64,000 bases of DNA, from contig NC_134837.1 of NCBI RefSeq assembly GCF_004210375.1, positions 20,035,586-20,099,585 on the forward strand, given 5' to 3'. This DNA comes from Tachypleus tridentatus (Eukaryota > Arthropoda > Merostomata > Xiphosura > Limulidae). Numbering within the stretch: the stretch's first letter is position 1; each line of letters begins with the position of its first letter. Under the pieces are notes generated by a model, which saw nothing but the letters and a program-made list of their open reading frames with translations, was not told the origin of the DNA and made no database searches. Below are positions 48,705-60,291 of this stretch, piece by piece. Both the position numbers and the translations under genes were made by a program.

Positions 48705-50849
48705 TCTGTAAGTAACTTATTGCCACCTTTTCTAATATGGTTTAGCATAGTAAAGGAAACTTAAATTGAAAGTATAAGAAATCTCTGTTTTAGAAGTGTT
48801 TGCTAATCAAACTTGAAGGTTTTTATTAATTTAAGCAAATATGAGATGTTGATTGTAAACATTTTAGATTTGGAAGTACTTATTAAAGGTATTTTTTTTT
48901 TATCTTGGTCTTAGAGTCGAATTATTTGCTTTAACTGTAAAGCCTCAAGTTAGTGCCTATGTGCTCCATTTTCCAAATGCATCCTCAACCTAAATAAATA
49001 ACAGTGTACCAGGTAGTATTAGTCGAATTGGAGCCTGCCTGCATTACAGTTGATATTTGTCACAGGGTTAATGCTAAACTGTAGGTTTGATGTGGAAAAT
49101 TAACAGTTGCAGTATATTTTAAACTGTATATTATTATTATTTAAATGATTTTATTTGAGTTGTAAGTTTTGCCAAGTAGAATGTGTATTTTAACACATTT
49201 ACTGCCATGTACCCCACCAAAGGGTCACAACCAACTTTATTATTGGCTGCATGAAACACGAGTGGGTTACACTCACATGTTAGAACTTTCACGCACTTTC
49301 AATGAGCTGATTAAACATAGTATAATTAACTACATAAATATTGGACACCTGAGACTAGTTAAAAAATAAAAGTATGGTTTGCAATAGAGTAAGAATTATT
49401 AATACTAATGACAGCAGCAAATGTGTTTATTCTTATGTGAATGAGCTATAACAGTCTTTATAATTAACATTATATTATGTTTTGAGAACTTGTATGACAT
49501 GAAATATTATAAGCAAATAGTAATACAACTCAGTTGTCAGAAGTAGACTAGTAATACTATTATTATTTCTAGTAGTATATATATATAGGGGAGTGGAATT
49601 TGGAAAGTTGCTTGAACATATTCTACCTGTACAATTTGGCCAGTTTGTTATCAGATACACTTAATAAAACCAATTTCAAAACTTTAAGACTGTTCATAAA
49701 TGTTGAATTATGTATTGATTAGTTCAACTCGGATGACAGATAAACTAACGCATCTTGAGACTTGTAAAGAATGGTCATGAACTGGAACATTCAGTGAAAG
49801 GCCAGTAGGAAATTATTGAAATCAAAATGAAGGGATAACAAAATGGAAGCATCTAAAGAGTAGAATATTATGGGAGAACAATCTTATAGTAAAACAGTTA
49901 CAACTATACTCAAATGTGTATTTGTTGTTGTATTCACAACCATAATATGGTGAATTCTAAAGTAATTGTAAAACTGATTTCTTACTCTCTGACAATACAT
50001 GAAAGTACAGAAGGTAATATGACAACTACACATTCATTGTTAGATACCTTTATACCAATCCCAGGACTCATTCATTACTTAATGTTTGTGAATGAACATT
50101 AATCAGCATTTGATGGGTCACATGAATTACAATAAAATGCCTTGTTCAAATTTGTAATGGTTTATACACAGGGGAATAAAAGGTTAAAAATTCATTAATA
50201 GAAATTTGGAAAGGGAGTAATGGTTGAGGTAAGAGAAAAACTGTGAGAATACCGATGTAAATTGAAGCTGAATAACTGAAGATCCAAGAAATTAACAATA
50301 AAGATAAACCAATGAAAGTGGTCCAGTTACACAATAACACCATAGATACTGAAATGGTAAGATTTAGTGTACATGCAAATTGTTGAGAATATAAGCAAAT
50401 AAAAGGAATTTTTAAAAATGTCTTGTCTGTTTTTTGAATAACCAGTCCAATCATATAGCCAGAAATCCTCTTGCAGTGTGATTTTCATGTAACAAGTGAT
50501 GAGCATCATAGGAGAATGTACTGAACATGACATACTTCAAGAGATTAAAACCACCTTTTTTATAAATGTGATAACCATTATAAATAAAGATCTATCATAA
50601 TTGGAAAGTAGTGCTATTATATTATGTATGTTACATATAAATGTATATTTGTAGGTAAACAGAACACACCAGAAATTTGTCATGTTCAGGAAACATTAAT
50701 ACTTTTCAACTCTGAAAATCTATTTCTGATAATTATATACTTACTACCTTGTGCATATAGCTTTTCTGATTCAGTGCCTCCTTCTACAAATGGACAGATG
50801 ATGGAGATAGTGTGCAACAAAAGTGTTAAGGGTTGTCCACATACCAGAT

Positions 50850-52140
50850 TGAATCTTGAACAATCTGCTCAAATGGATGATGGAAAAAACAGCCAGAGTT
50901 TGTAAGGTGGCAGATTGGATGCAAGAGTACATGAGAGCTTTCACAAGCATTTCCATCCAGAGAAGAATAAGCTAAATAAACGAGTTGAATGTGAACCACA
51001 GAAGGAAGCAGTGTGAGCATAATAACTATTGACTGCATGAACAGAAAAGAGAAAGCAACCAGAATCAGAGTGAGAATGTAGATGGGAGGGATATAAAAGC
51101 AAATTTGCCATGACTCTCATGTGTTGTAAATGTTCCAGGAAGAAAACTGTGATCAGGATAGAGAAGAATACAGAACAGTGGAGAATAATGTGTGAAGAAT
51201 TGATGGTGTACACATTAGAAGGCCGATAACCATAGGTGAAATGGAGGAGGAAATAGATTTTAAAGGGAAGGTTGTATAAGAAATAGGAGACCTGAGGGTT
51301 CAAGTGGAAGAAAGGTAAGAACATGATGAAGAATGTGCTAGTCTCAATTAAGAAGGACAGAATAATGGGGATAAAGAAAGTGGTCAAACAAATAGAAGAA
51401 CTGTGGAGGAATAAACTGTAAGGTTAAGGGAAAGTCTGAAAGAATGGGAGAGAGAGCTATCTGGTAATCAGCAATGGTTTATACTGATAAACCCTGCTCA
51501 AAAAATCATTCAAAAATCAAGTGAAGAATTCAGATAGACGATGAACAGAAAGACGAGAAGAGAAAAAGAGTGACGTAGTGACAAACTGCAAAATATACAT
51601 CTTTTTTGCTGATAGATAAAGAGGGAGGATGGACAAACAGAATTAGAATGAAGAAAGACTACACATGAAATTAGCCTAGAACTTCTTGCAAGGTACCAAA
51701 CAAATCTCAGATGTGAAGTCAGAATGAAGTGGGAGAAACAAGAATGAAGAAGACAAATGGACAGAGAAAGAGGACTGGAGAAGGTTCAACAGTGGAAAAC
51801 ATGCTTGAGCTGGCCAATAGGGTGCCATAAGAAGAGTCAAACAAAGAGTGTCTTGTATGAGGAAGGAGACAATTAGGTATTAATAATGGAAAATGTACTG
51901 GACCAGTCCTGACTAAATGCATTTACAGCTAGAGCTAATGGATGTGGTTCAGGAGTTCTAAAAGACAGAAGCTTGATGTTGTGATATGTTGCAAGAGCAA
52001 TGATGAGAGGGATACTCAAACAAGAGCAAAGTCACTGGAAACCCTGAGGATTGAGGGACCACTAAATGGAAAAATCTTGTCAGGCTGTGGGAGGCAAGCT
52101 GTGGCAAGTTTGGGCACCAAAAAAATCTTGTAAAAAATGG
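50850..52140. repeat. purine-rich decayed repeat
   Basis: Long purine-rich plus strand with scattered short frames. Its end (ttgagggaccact... aaaatcttgt, 52,050-52,080) resembles 17,420-17,450, so it probably belongs to the same unidentified family. No coding motif was seen. Confidence 0.3.
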
Positions 52141-52200
52141 GACCATAAGAGAAGGTATAAGGTGAGACTGAGTGCCACTGTTGATAAATATAGGGTTTAT

Positions 52201-52443
52201 TTTTAATTTTGGGTAAAGCCACATGAGGGCTATCTGCATTAGCCATCCCTAATTTAGCAGTGAAAGACTAGAAGAAAGTCAGGTAGTCATCATCATCCAC
52301 TGTCAACTTTTTCATCAGTGAACATTGCAATTGACTATCACATAATAACACTCCTATAGCTGAAAGGGTGAACATTTTTGGTGGGATTAGGTATCTGTAC
52401 CCATGACCCTCAGATTTGAGGCAAGCACCCTAACCATGCTGGG
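52201..52443 (-). repeat. tRNA-derived SINE copy, diverged
   Basis: Minus-strand copy of the SINE at 57,783-58,066: the order tagccatccctaatttagca / agactagaagaaag / gtagtcatcatcatcc near the left end is the complement of that SINE's 3' body. On the right, ccatgaccctcagatttgag is the complement of the tRNA-like head. The A/B boxes are decayed. Confidence 0.7.
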
Positions 52444-52699
52444 TGTAAATATTCCAAACCACAGTTAAGTTGTTTATACAGATCATAACTAAACACCCAT
52501 ACATAACTGTAAGAAAATGATCCAAAACTCAATATTCATTGATTCCACCAACAGTTCCAAGATACTGATATGAATGGTCACCAGACAAATAGACCATCAA
52601 CCTGTAATCTCAGGAGAGTTGAGATAAGCACCCTACCCCAAGGGACCCTTCTCCTACCTTTAACCTGAAAACAAATACCCAATGACATCTGGTTTTGGA

Positions 52700-53990
52700 A
52701 TGTAGTTTATCCACCATATACTATCTAACATGCCCTAGACACACTACACAAATAGCATTCCTTTGGACATGATGCAGGTTCTCGGCCATGCTTGTATATT
52801 CCATCCATTATAATACTATCTCACTTTTCTTTATGGACAAAAATGTTACCCTGTAACAGATATGTAGTGGTCTCCCATGAGTGTGTTTTTACCTGTACCA
52901 TTCCATGGTACAAGGTGTCACACTCCATAGATTCCTTTGGAGGATTCCCAAAGGGAACTTATCTAGTTAAAATTTGCTCTTGTCCTTATAAGCACTCTCT
53001 GCCAAGTTGAGGTTGCCAAAGAACCCCATGGACTCTTCCTAACAACTATCTTTACCCACCTATAACATCATCTAAAAGGGATGTTGTCATCAAGTGCCTG
53101 CAGTGTAAAAAATATGCCATTATTTTTAAGTTCTGGCCTGCTTCAACTGAGCCAAGCTGACTATCCATATTGCTGGAAATTACCTACCTGGTTATTTGAA
53201 GTGTGCCATTTGACATTAACTATGAAGAAATCAAAGAAGTGCTTGCTACTTAGGAGATCATCCCAATCAATTTAGAGTGAATCACATCATTCAGGACTGA
53301 ACTCTCCACTCTTCTAGTTGTATTCACAATTACTGACATGAATAAGGCCAAGGAAATCATCACGACTGTAATTACTTTATTCTTCACCCTTACCAAGTTG
53401 AAGTAGCCAAGCACCACAGGCCAAAGATAATTTTATCTTTCAAATATCAAAGCTTTGAGCAAATAGTGACTACCTATATGGTTCCATGCATTATGTTCAG
53501 TGCGGAGACTCTTATCCATTAATAACCTACACCAACCAACCATAATGGTTTACATACTGCATTGTACCAAGGATGTCAAAGTTCAAGCAGGTGACTACTT
53601 TGTAGCAACAGCTAGCACTTCAATCACCAGTATCACCAAGAAGACCTTACACATTAGAGATCCACTCATCATAAAACCAGCTAACACTTCATCCAGCCAA
53701 GAGCTCCAATTTCAAGCACACACTACACAGCAAAGATCATATTTTGAAGCAGTCTAAGACAAACCATTGCCTACAAATCTAATGGAGTCACCAGTAGATG
53801 TGGAAGACTTGCTTGCTACAACCACTAACATTACAGTCAATGTCATCTCCAAAGTCTGTGCCAATTTCCTAGGACAAGATACTATTGCCTTGAAGGTCTG
53901 CAATCCTGCTGTCTGCTACTTCCAGACTAGCCAGTTCAGTAATCTAATAACCTTGGGTTATGTTCTGGAATGATGTCAGGCAGCCCGTTA
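52700..53990 (+). pseudogene. decayed gag-like (ORF1) sequence of a retroelement
   Basis: Plus-strand pieces in changing frames include a CLQCKKYAIIFKFWP knuckle-like block (about 53,095), SVPFDINYEEIKEVLAT (about 53,197) and an IIPINLE-ITSFRTELSTLL piece. These resemble the 'LPFD....EI...L....' region of non-LTR retrotransposon ORF1 proteins with the PRE_C2HC domain. The longest single frames are 85 and 68 codons (53,503-53,757 and 53,779-53,973). The identification is tentative, and no RT was found next to it. Confidence 0.35.
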
Positions 53991-54190
53991 GGACAAAGGG
54001 TAACTGTTGTATTTCTACACTTTAATTTTTTTTTAATTTAGTATTTAAAAATAGCTACTTTTTAAATATTAATACATAGGGCAGGCTTTGCTATGAAACA
54101 TCAGCAAATGAAGATATCATAAGTATTAACAAAATGTTATTCAATACACACAGTAATTTTAATATTATTGGATATAAAATATATCACAAA

Positions 54191-54248
54191 ACTAGTCTTA
54201 CACTGCTAAATTAGGGACAGCTAGCACAGATAGCCCTCGAGTAGTACA
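54191..54248 (+). repeat. SINE 3' fragment
   Basis: The word order ctagtcttacactgctaaat / tagggacagctagcacagat / agccctcgagtag is nearly identical to positions 57,975-58,030 of the full SINE. Only the 3' end of the element is present. Confidence 0.85.
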
Positions 54249-54539
54249 TTTTTAAAATTGTTTCCTTTTTTTTTTTTCATCCAGGGGTGCCTAACTCAGT
54301 TCAAAAGTGGGTAGATAAAAAAAAAGAAAAACTGAGCATAGCATTATTTATATACTTTATATTGTTAGTATTGTTTTATGTAAATACCAAGAATAACAAG
54401 TGCAAAATATTTGAATGTAAGAATAATTAGTTTTTTGGCATTATAAATCTGGTTTAGGTTAAATTTATGAAGTTAAACATAATAAATAAATAAATAATTT
54501 ACAATTTACAGTTAAAAACAAAGTTAATTGGAATGGTCC

Positions 54540-55520
54540 TTCTCATGGTATAGGATCTAAAGATCCAATGGCCAAACCTTTTAACTTATTTCTGAGTTTT
54601 CTTATCATTATGGGGCCTGATTTACTGAATTCTGCCCTGGGCTCCAAAATGATTAAAACTATTTTCATTTTTTCGTTTACATTTTTTCTGAAGCCCTTGT
54701 GTAGCTTTTGACTTACTCTTCCATATTTAGTTAGCACTTATGTGAACAACTAAAACTGCATCATTGCCAATCCCCTTCATTATATCTCTTGCTCTCAGTT
54801 ATGTCTTCCACCTGTGCCAATGGTAGCATAATATAATTTTTTCTCCCTATTTATCCCACAGACTATTCTATCCAAATGTCATGTGAAGAAATTATCTAAA
54901 ATTACAATCTCTTTAAATTCATAATTCCTTTTACTTTTCTTCCCTACAGTTACTCGTCTGCATAAGCCAAGGGCTGAAGTCTGTTGCTTAATAGGATAGA
55001 ACCTTTACAATAATTGCACTTGATCTATAAAAGGTTCAGTAACTGCAGCAAAGTTTAGAATTAACCAGTTGTGCCAGGTATACCAAAGAATGTGCTTAAA
55101 TCTTAGCAGTGGCCTGTAGTTGGGAGGTCTATAACAGATTTCACTTTTTCATTATTATTTGTATTCCTTCAGAAAACAGTTAAATCACTTCCGATTGACA
55201 AAATGTGCTCTTGGAAAATTTTATAGCAAGATTAGTTGTAAGTATCTCATAGAAAAGAACAACATTTCCTTGTCTTTTATGTGTTGTTCAAATGTGAATT
55301 AAAACACTATAATGTTATTAGTTAGCCTTGGAACATTCTGTTACTCCTGTCTTTGGAATATGGCAGGTGCACTTGTAAGACCAAATGGCATCATCACTTT
55401 AAGTTAATCAAACCACTTATTCGGTATGAGAGTACTTATATTTCGATCTTTTTTGACAAGACAAGAAGTAGAGGATTCAATTAACTCATCACGAAGCATA
55501 TCATGTGACACTTGTAATTA
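54540..55520 (-). pseudogene. Ty3/gypsy-type reverse transcriptase remnant
   Basis: Minus-strand pieces follow gypsy RT order: RDELIESSTSCLVKKDRN (family 'VIEPSSSPWSSPVVLVKKKDG'), MMPFGLTSAPAIFQR, FEQHIKDKE, NFPRAHFV, then KSVIDLPTTGH...LSTFFGIPGTTG (family 'AV.DWP.P.....RSFLGLAGYYR'). The catalytic YLDD box is lost to stops, and part between KKD and MPFG is deleted. The last part (about 54,780-54,540) contains NDAVLVVHI and may be another element. Clearly inactive. Confidence 0.65.
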
Positions 55521-55944
55521 AATGGAATAATAACGATAAGTGTACTAAATACTGTCATGGTTACAATACTATGTTCAGAAAAAATTCACGATGCCTGGTT
55601 TATTGTTAAAAGAATCGACTTATTTCAACACAAAATTGTTTTAATTGTCCGCAAGTTTTACCATTTAAATGTGAACATCGTAAATCAAATCAGTATCCTT
55701 TCAGTTTCGAAGTCATGCCTAACAGATGGCACATTTAATTCAAAACATTTTTGAAGAAGTTAAGAGTTGCTTCATTTTGCTAAATGAAGTCTATTCCAAC
55801 GAGATACAGCCAAATCTTTGACAACAACAAAACATTGGTCCATAATACTATTTGTAACTGATAGTTTGCTTTAAAATATCTTAATGGTTGACAGTTTATC
55901 ATTCTATCTGAAAGATACATGTTACCCGTGTTCCAATTTGAAGT

Positions 55945-56202
55945 GTTTGTTTGTTTTACAATTTCGCGCAAAGCTGCACTAGCCGTCCCTAATTTACAAG
56001 TAAAAGACTAGAGGCAAGGCAGATATTAATTATCATTCCCTGCCAACTGTTGGGCTACTCTTTAACCAACGAATAATGATATTGACTGACCGTAACATTA
56101 TAACTCCTCCTAGCTTAAAGGACGAACATGTTTGGTGTAGTGGGGATTCGAACCTGCTACCTTCCTATTACAAAACTAGCGTCCTAACCAACTGGCCATC
56201 CT
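55945..56202 (-). repeat. tRNA-derived SINE copy (related subfamily)
   Basis: Reads on the minus strand. The tRNA-like head is aggatggccagttggttagg with B-box ggttcgaatcc. The body carries the complement of the tgatgactagct / agtcttac / taaattagggacggct module and ends in gcgcgaaattgt. The head's anticodon-loop position reads TGT, suggesting a threonine tRNA ancestor. Its middle part (aacatgtttggtgtagtggg) differs from the copies at 57.8 and 59.6 kb. Confidence 0.75.
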
Positions 56203-56699
56203 ATCTTATAATACATGTACTGTTGTAGATACTATGTTACGATCATTGTTTTCTTCAGGTCTTTACAGGTGACCAGTAACTCCGTAAACGAAAAGTTTTA
56301 AATCGATGGTTGCTTGGAAATAAAACAAGAAAGCATCTTTAACAATCCTTACGAACGCTTGAAACAAGGAAAGTTCCAGAACAGGATACAGAGTAAAATA
56401 TACGTTAGTCAATTTTGTGAAAGACTTGGAGAGGCTGTCCAGTTATTTTACCAAGATACTTTTTAAGGGACGAATTCGTTGACACGTAACTAATTTAAAT
56501 ATGCTAAATTATATGATAATTAGCTTGAAGCAAAGGAAATGTACATCTTCAAAGGAAGTTCTTCAGCTGCTTTAACCAATAGGTTTGAAATGATACACGA
56601 GAAAGAAGTATCCAAACGTTTGTAAATATTGTTATACACATTTATTTGTTGTACTGTAACGCGACCTTTGATTTAGAACTTTTTCATTTACGGATTTGC

Positions 56700-56760
56700 T
56701 GTTCAGGTATGTGATACATGAAGAAGGGCATTGCCTGAAACATTGTATATACAATAATAT
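56700..56760 (+). repeat. possible Penelope-like terminal motif
   Basis: The run acatgaagaagggcattgcc followed by tgaaacattgtat has the layout of the hammerhead-type sequence found at the ends of Penelope-like elements (CTGATGA, short stem-loop ggc-att-gcc, GAAAC). The first core box is degenerate. An AT dinucleotide tract follows at 56,751-56,790. No RT was recognised nearby. Confidence 0.35.
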
Positions 56761-57782
56761 ATATTATGAAATATATATATATATATACATAATTAACATT
56801 TGTTATCTTCGGTAGTATAGCATACGACATACTTCTTTTCTTCACCTTGAAAACAGCTTAGCAGAATGAACACTGAAGAGTTGTTAGACAACGAGTTACA
56901 TAGAATGGAAAAATAAAAGTCGGAAAGAATAAGTGTTTCAAATATAACTTCAAATAAAATATTAACAGTAACAGAAGGTAAAAGCCTGTGAGGAATACCA
57001 ATGTCTCTCAAGGGAAGTTGTATATATAACTTTGTTATAATCTAAAAACAATCCGAAACAATAATAAATTAAAAAATAATAACGGAGGTTAAGACTGACA
57101 GACGGTGTATCTCCACCGCAATGTGGATTCTACTTCACAGTCACCTCCAACATCTAGGGTACATTTTATACCCCACGTTATAGCTTGTACCCTGGGATCT
57201 TTTTAATTATTGAAGGATTTTTTTGTTTATTATTTTTGTTTCGGCTTGTTTTTAGGTTATAACAAACTAATATAATTAGTCAGAGGTTTGGATTTGCTGT
57301 TTCAACGCAGTCCTTCCTTCAGTTTGTGTTTACTTAACTTTATTACTAATAATTTTCTCTAAAAATATATATATATTGTGTATGTTTGGCAAATAAGGTC
57401 ATTACAGTCCATACTGAAAGGAATTAACAGCTGCTAGTCAGAAAAGAATACAGAGCCCAACCATATCAAAGGAACAACAAAGAGCTGATCAAATATTTAA
57501 AGAAACATTTAGCTAGATTTGTTGGGAGAAGCTCAGATGGAGATATTCCATGTGTCAGAAATGAGATTAGAAGTTCGTTATTTTTGGAATATCGTCTACG
57601 AACTTATAGGTTTATTGTAGAAAACACTGCAGTATGTTGATCAGCATTGGTTCTACAAAGATTCAGAAAAGGTACCAGTATGATATGAGGAATGAAAAAC
57701 TATCATTTTTGAATTTTTTTTTCTCTTCTTAAGGTGCCACCCAATGGTGCACTAGTAACTTTAAAGATTTATAACGTTAAAA

Positions 57783-58066
57783 GGGCCTGGCATGGCCAAG
57801 CGCGTAAGGCGTGCGACTCGTAATCCGAGGGTCGCGGGTTCGAGCCCGCGTCGCGCTAAACATGCTCGCCCTCCCAACCGTGAGGGCGTATAATATGACG
57901 GTCAATCCCACTATTCGTTGATAAAAGAGTAGCCCAAGAGTTGGCGGTGGGTGGTGATGACTAGCTGTCTTCCCTCTAGTCTTACACTGCTAAATTAGGG
58001 ACGGCTAGCACAGATAGCCCCCGAGTAGCTTTGTGCGAAATTCCAAAAAAACTAAACAAAAACAAA
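57783..58066 (+). repeat. tRNA-derived SINE, full-length copy
   Basis: A tRNA-like head carries an A-box tggccaagcgcg (57,793-57,804) and a B-box ggttcgagcc (57,837-57,846); the anticodon-loop position reads CGT (threonine-like). A body with a tggcggtgggtggtgatgac module follows, then the agtcttacactgctaaatta end, and a gtgcgaaattcc 3' end with an A-rich tail. I recognise this family as abundant in horseshoe-crab sequence, which is the main clue to the organism. Confidence 0.9.
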
Positions 58067-58439
58067 TTATAACGTTAAAAATCGGGCTACGACATTTATT
58101 GTGGACTCAGTACACTTAGCCTACTTATTGTATAACTGTGCAGAAAAGTGACTGAAGTTTTACGATTGGAAAGGGAATTGTTAATGTTGATTCGTTTTCT
58201 TTCTTCGTATTTAATGGTGAGAAAGGAAGGATTAGGGTATATAGTTATAAATTATGACACCGTAGAAATAATATTCAACTAAAACAGTTTTATTTATTTT
58301 TTACCATTTTATATCTTTCAAATGTGGAGGATAGAGTACATTTAAGAGAGTTTAAGATAAATTCTTAAATGGTAAGAGCTGATTTTGAGCTTTGTTTTTG
58401 AAAGTCTACTATAACATAATATTAACGGATAATAAGGGA

Positions 58440-59560
58440 CATTTTGATTAATCTAGGCATTATTACATACTAAATTAAACTAAACACTGAAAATCCAAAG
58501 CTTGTTCTTATAATGTAAATATTTCCCTTAAAATACCTGAAATTCGCAGCATCTACCATATCTGAAGGCAACGATATCCAAAAAACAATCAACATGCTAA
58601 ATACTTTAGCTATCTTAAATTTTATTCCCATAGTTTTATCATTCATACCGTTAAATACGAAAAACGGAGATTCATCAACACTATCAATTGCCTTAACAAT
58701 CTTAAATACATTAATCACATTTCTCTTAATTCTTCAGAAACCTTAACTTAACCTTTTATGACAACCTTTCTATCCAACTAGCAATCCTCTGAATCCTTTC
58801 CAATGTTTAATGTAATTTATAAGGTTAGGAATCCAAGACTGAAAACTGTATTCTAAATATGGCCTAAACAACGACCTACACAATGATATTATAGCTTATC
58901 TCTACGTGTATTCAGTAATTGTTAGATGTATTCGTAAATCCTATTTGTCCTGCCAGTAGCAAGAACTCACTGCTTGGATTAATTAAGAAACTGATGAACC
59001 AGAACATTAAGATATTTGTTTTCAATAACACTGTTAAGGTTATTCCTATGAAATTTATACTCATAATTTAAATTGTGAAATCCCACATGCATCACCTTGT
59101 ATTTGTTATAATTAAAAGTCATCTGCTGTTTTTTCGCCTGAGTAATGAATAAAGCAAATAGTTTCGTGAAGTTATATCATCTTCCACACGCCATCAACAC
59201 CCAAAACCTTAATGTCTTCGGCAAATGAAAACAATCCACTGACTATTTTTTCATATAAATCAAAGAAGAGAAAAGATCATAACACTGAGATCTGAGGGTT
59301 TCACACTCGTGACATTAATCCAGTTTGACTGAACTTCATTATAATAATCTGCTTTCTTCCGTCCAATCAACCTATTCTCCCCAACCTGAAAAAGTACTTT
59401 GTAATAGCCTTATTAGGTGACCCCTTGTTACGTATTTTCTGAAAATATGGATATATCAAATGCACACCAACACACCCTTACCTTTATCTGTATGAGCAGT
59501 AATCTTTTTAAAGAATACCAAAAGATTAGTCAGGTAGGAATTTTCTTGCAGACTAACCAA
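58440..59560 (-). mobile_element. CR1-like LINE remnant, C-terminal half of ORF2
   Basis: Minus-strand pieces in order: a QMTFNYNKYKVMHVG block near 59,120 (family 'WQM.FN..KCKVMHIG'), a YNIIV...AIFRIQFSVLDS block near 58,870 and LERIQRIASWIERL near 58,800. An 82-codon open frame follows (58,718-58,470) with RNVINVFKIVKAIDSVDESP near its start and VFWISLPSDMVDA near its end. The last is the 'VWNSLP..VVDA' ending of CR1 ORF2. Upstream frames are broken. Confidence 0.7.
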
Positions 59561-59606
59561 CGAAATCCCAAACTTCAATTCAGTTGACAATCTAAATAAA
59601 TGAATA

Positions 59607-59860
59607 GGGGTCTGGCATGGCTAGGTGGTTAAAGCGCTCGACTCGTAATTTGAGGGTCGCGGGTTCGAATCCTCGTCGCAACAAACCGTCGCCCTTTCAG
59701 CCGTGGGGGCGTTATAATGTCATGGTCAATCCCACTATTCGTTGGTAAAGGCGGTGGGTGGTGATGACTAGCTTCCTTTCCTAGTCTTACACTTCTAAAT
59801 TAGGAACTTCTAAATTTCACAGAAAACCCTTGTGCGAAATTAAAAAAACAAAACAAAACA
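59607..59860 (+). repeat. tRNA-derived SINE copy
   Basis: Same family as 57,783-58,066: head with tggctaggtggttaaagcgc, anticodon-loop CGT, B-box ggttcgaatcc (59,662-59,672), the ggcggtgggtggtgatgact module and an A-rich tail. An internal deletion removes the 'aaagagtagcccaagagt' part, and the 3' module is shortened. Confidence 0.88.
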
Positions 59861-60216
59861 GTGAACCAGTAGGTCCCTCGTTTTTTTTATGTTAGCAGAT
59901 ATTAAGCTCCAGAAATTAATGAAATCACGCAGTACTAGGTAACTTATAATAATTTGCGGAAAGTAAAAATAGAGTTTCCAGGGGTACATTACTGACAAAG
60001 TTATTTCCCATTTCTTTAAGAAATTTAAAAATGTAAATAAATAATAAGAAAATTAAGTATCGTCACAACGGGACACTGAATTTTGCAGGTAGCGTTCTAT
60101 TTTACGCGCTTAACTCATCGTGAGATGGCTCTGTGTACGACTAAATAATAATAAATAAGAGTGTTGCTATTGGTAAAGTCTATACAATTTGATAATTAAT
60201 TATTAGGAAGGTAAAA

Positions 60217-60291
60217 ATGTTTCACGAATTACTATTTGCGTTGCATGGGTTCACTGGAAATATTTTTGTTTTAGAAGGTGGAAGGATATGC
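60217..60291 (+). CDS. TUBGCP4: TUBGCP4 coding exon 1
   Basis: The exon is 25 codons from an ATG with A at -3 to a TGC|gtatgt donor, phase 0. Its sequence is the conserved GCP4 N-terminal helix and turn (MFHELLFALHGFTG...). No better upstream in-frame ATG is evident. The 5' untranslated region and any non-coding first exon are not resolved. Confidence 0.9.

Larger units (their letters stand above)
47778..60216. other. intergenic region between SNAPC3 and TUBGCP4 (12.4 kb)
   Basis: From left to right: promoter-like GC-richer stretch (to about 48,680), plain AT-rich DNA (48,720-50,600), a purine-rich decayed repeat (50,850-52,140), a minus-strand SINE, a gag-like remnant (52,700-53,990), a SINE end, a gypsy RT remnant (54,540-55,520), a minus-strand SINE, a PLE-like terminus (56,700-56,760), a plus-strand SINE, a CR1-like remnant and another plus-strand SINE. 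No complete gene was recognised. Confidence 0.6.

Noticed and set aside
50624..50905. 93-codon plus-strand frame as an exon
   Set aside because: No recognisable motif; it runs into the purine-rich decayed repeat and its frame is not conserved in composition.
53503..53973. Two adjacent plus-strand frames of 85 and 68 codons as a real gene
   Set aside because: They are separated by a stop, have no splice signals that join them, and continue a frame-broken gag-like remnant.
57783..57860. tRNA gene (threonine-like) in the SINE heads at 57.8 and 59.6 kb
   Set aside because: The A and B boxes are present, but the acceptor and anticodon stems do not pair properly and each head continues into a SINE body with an A-rich tail.
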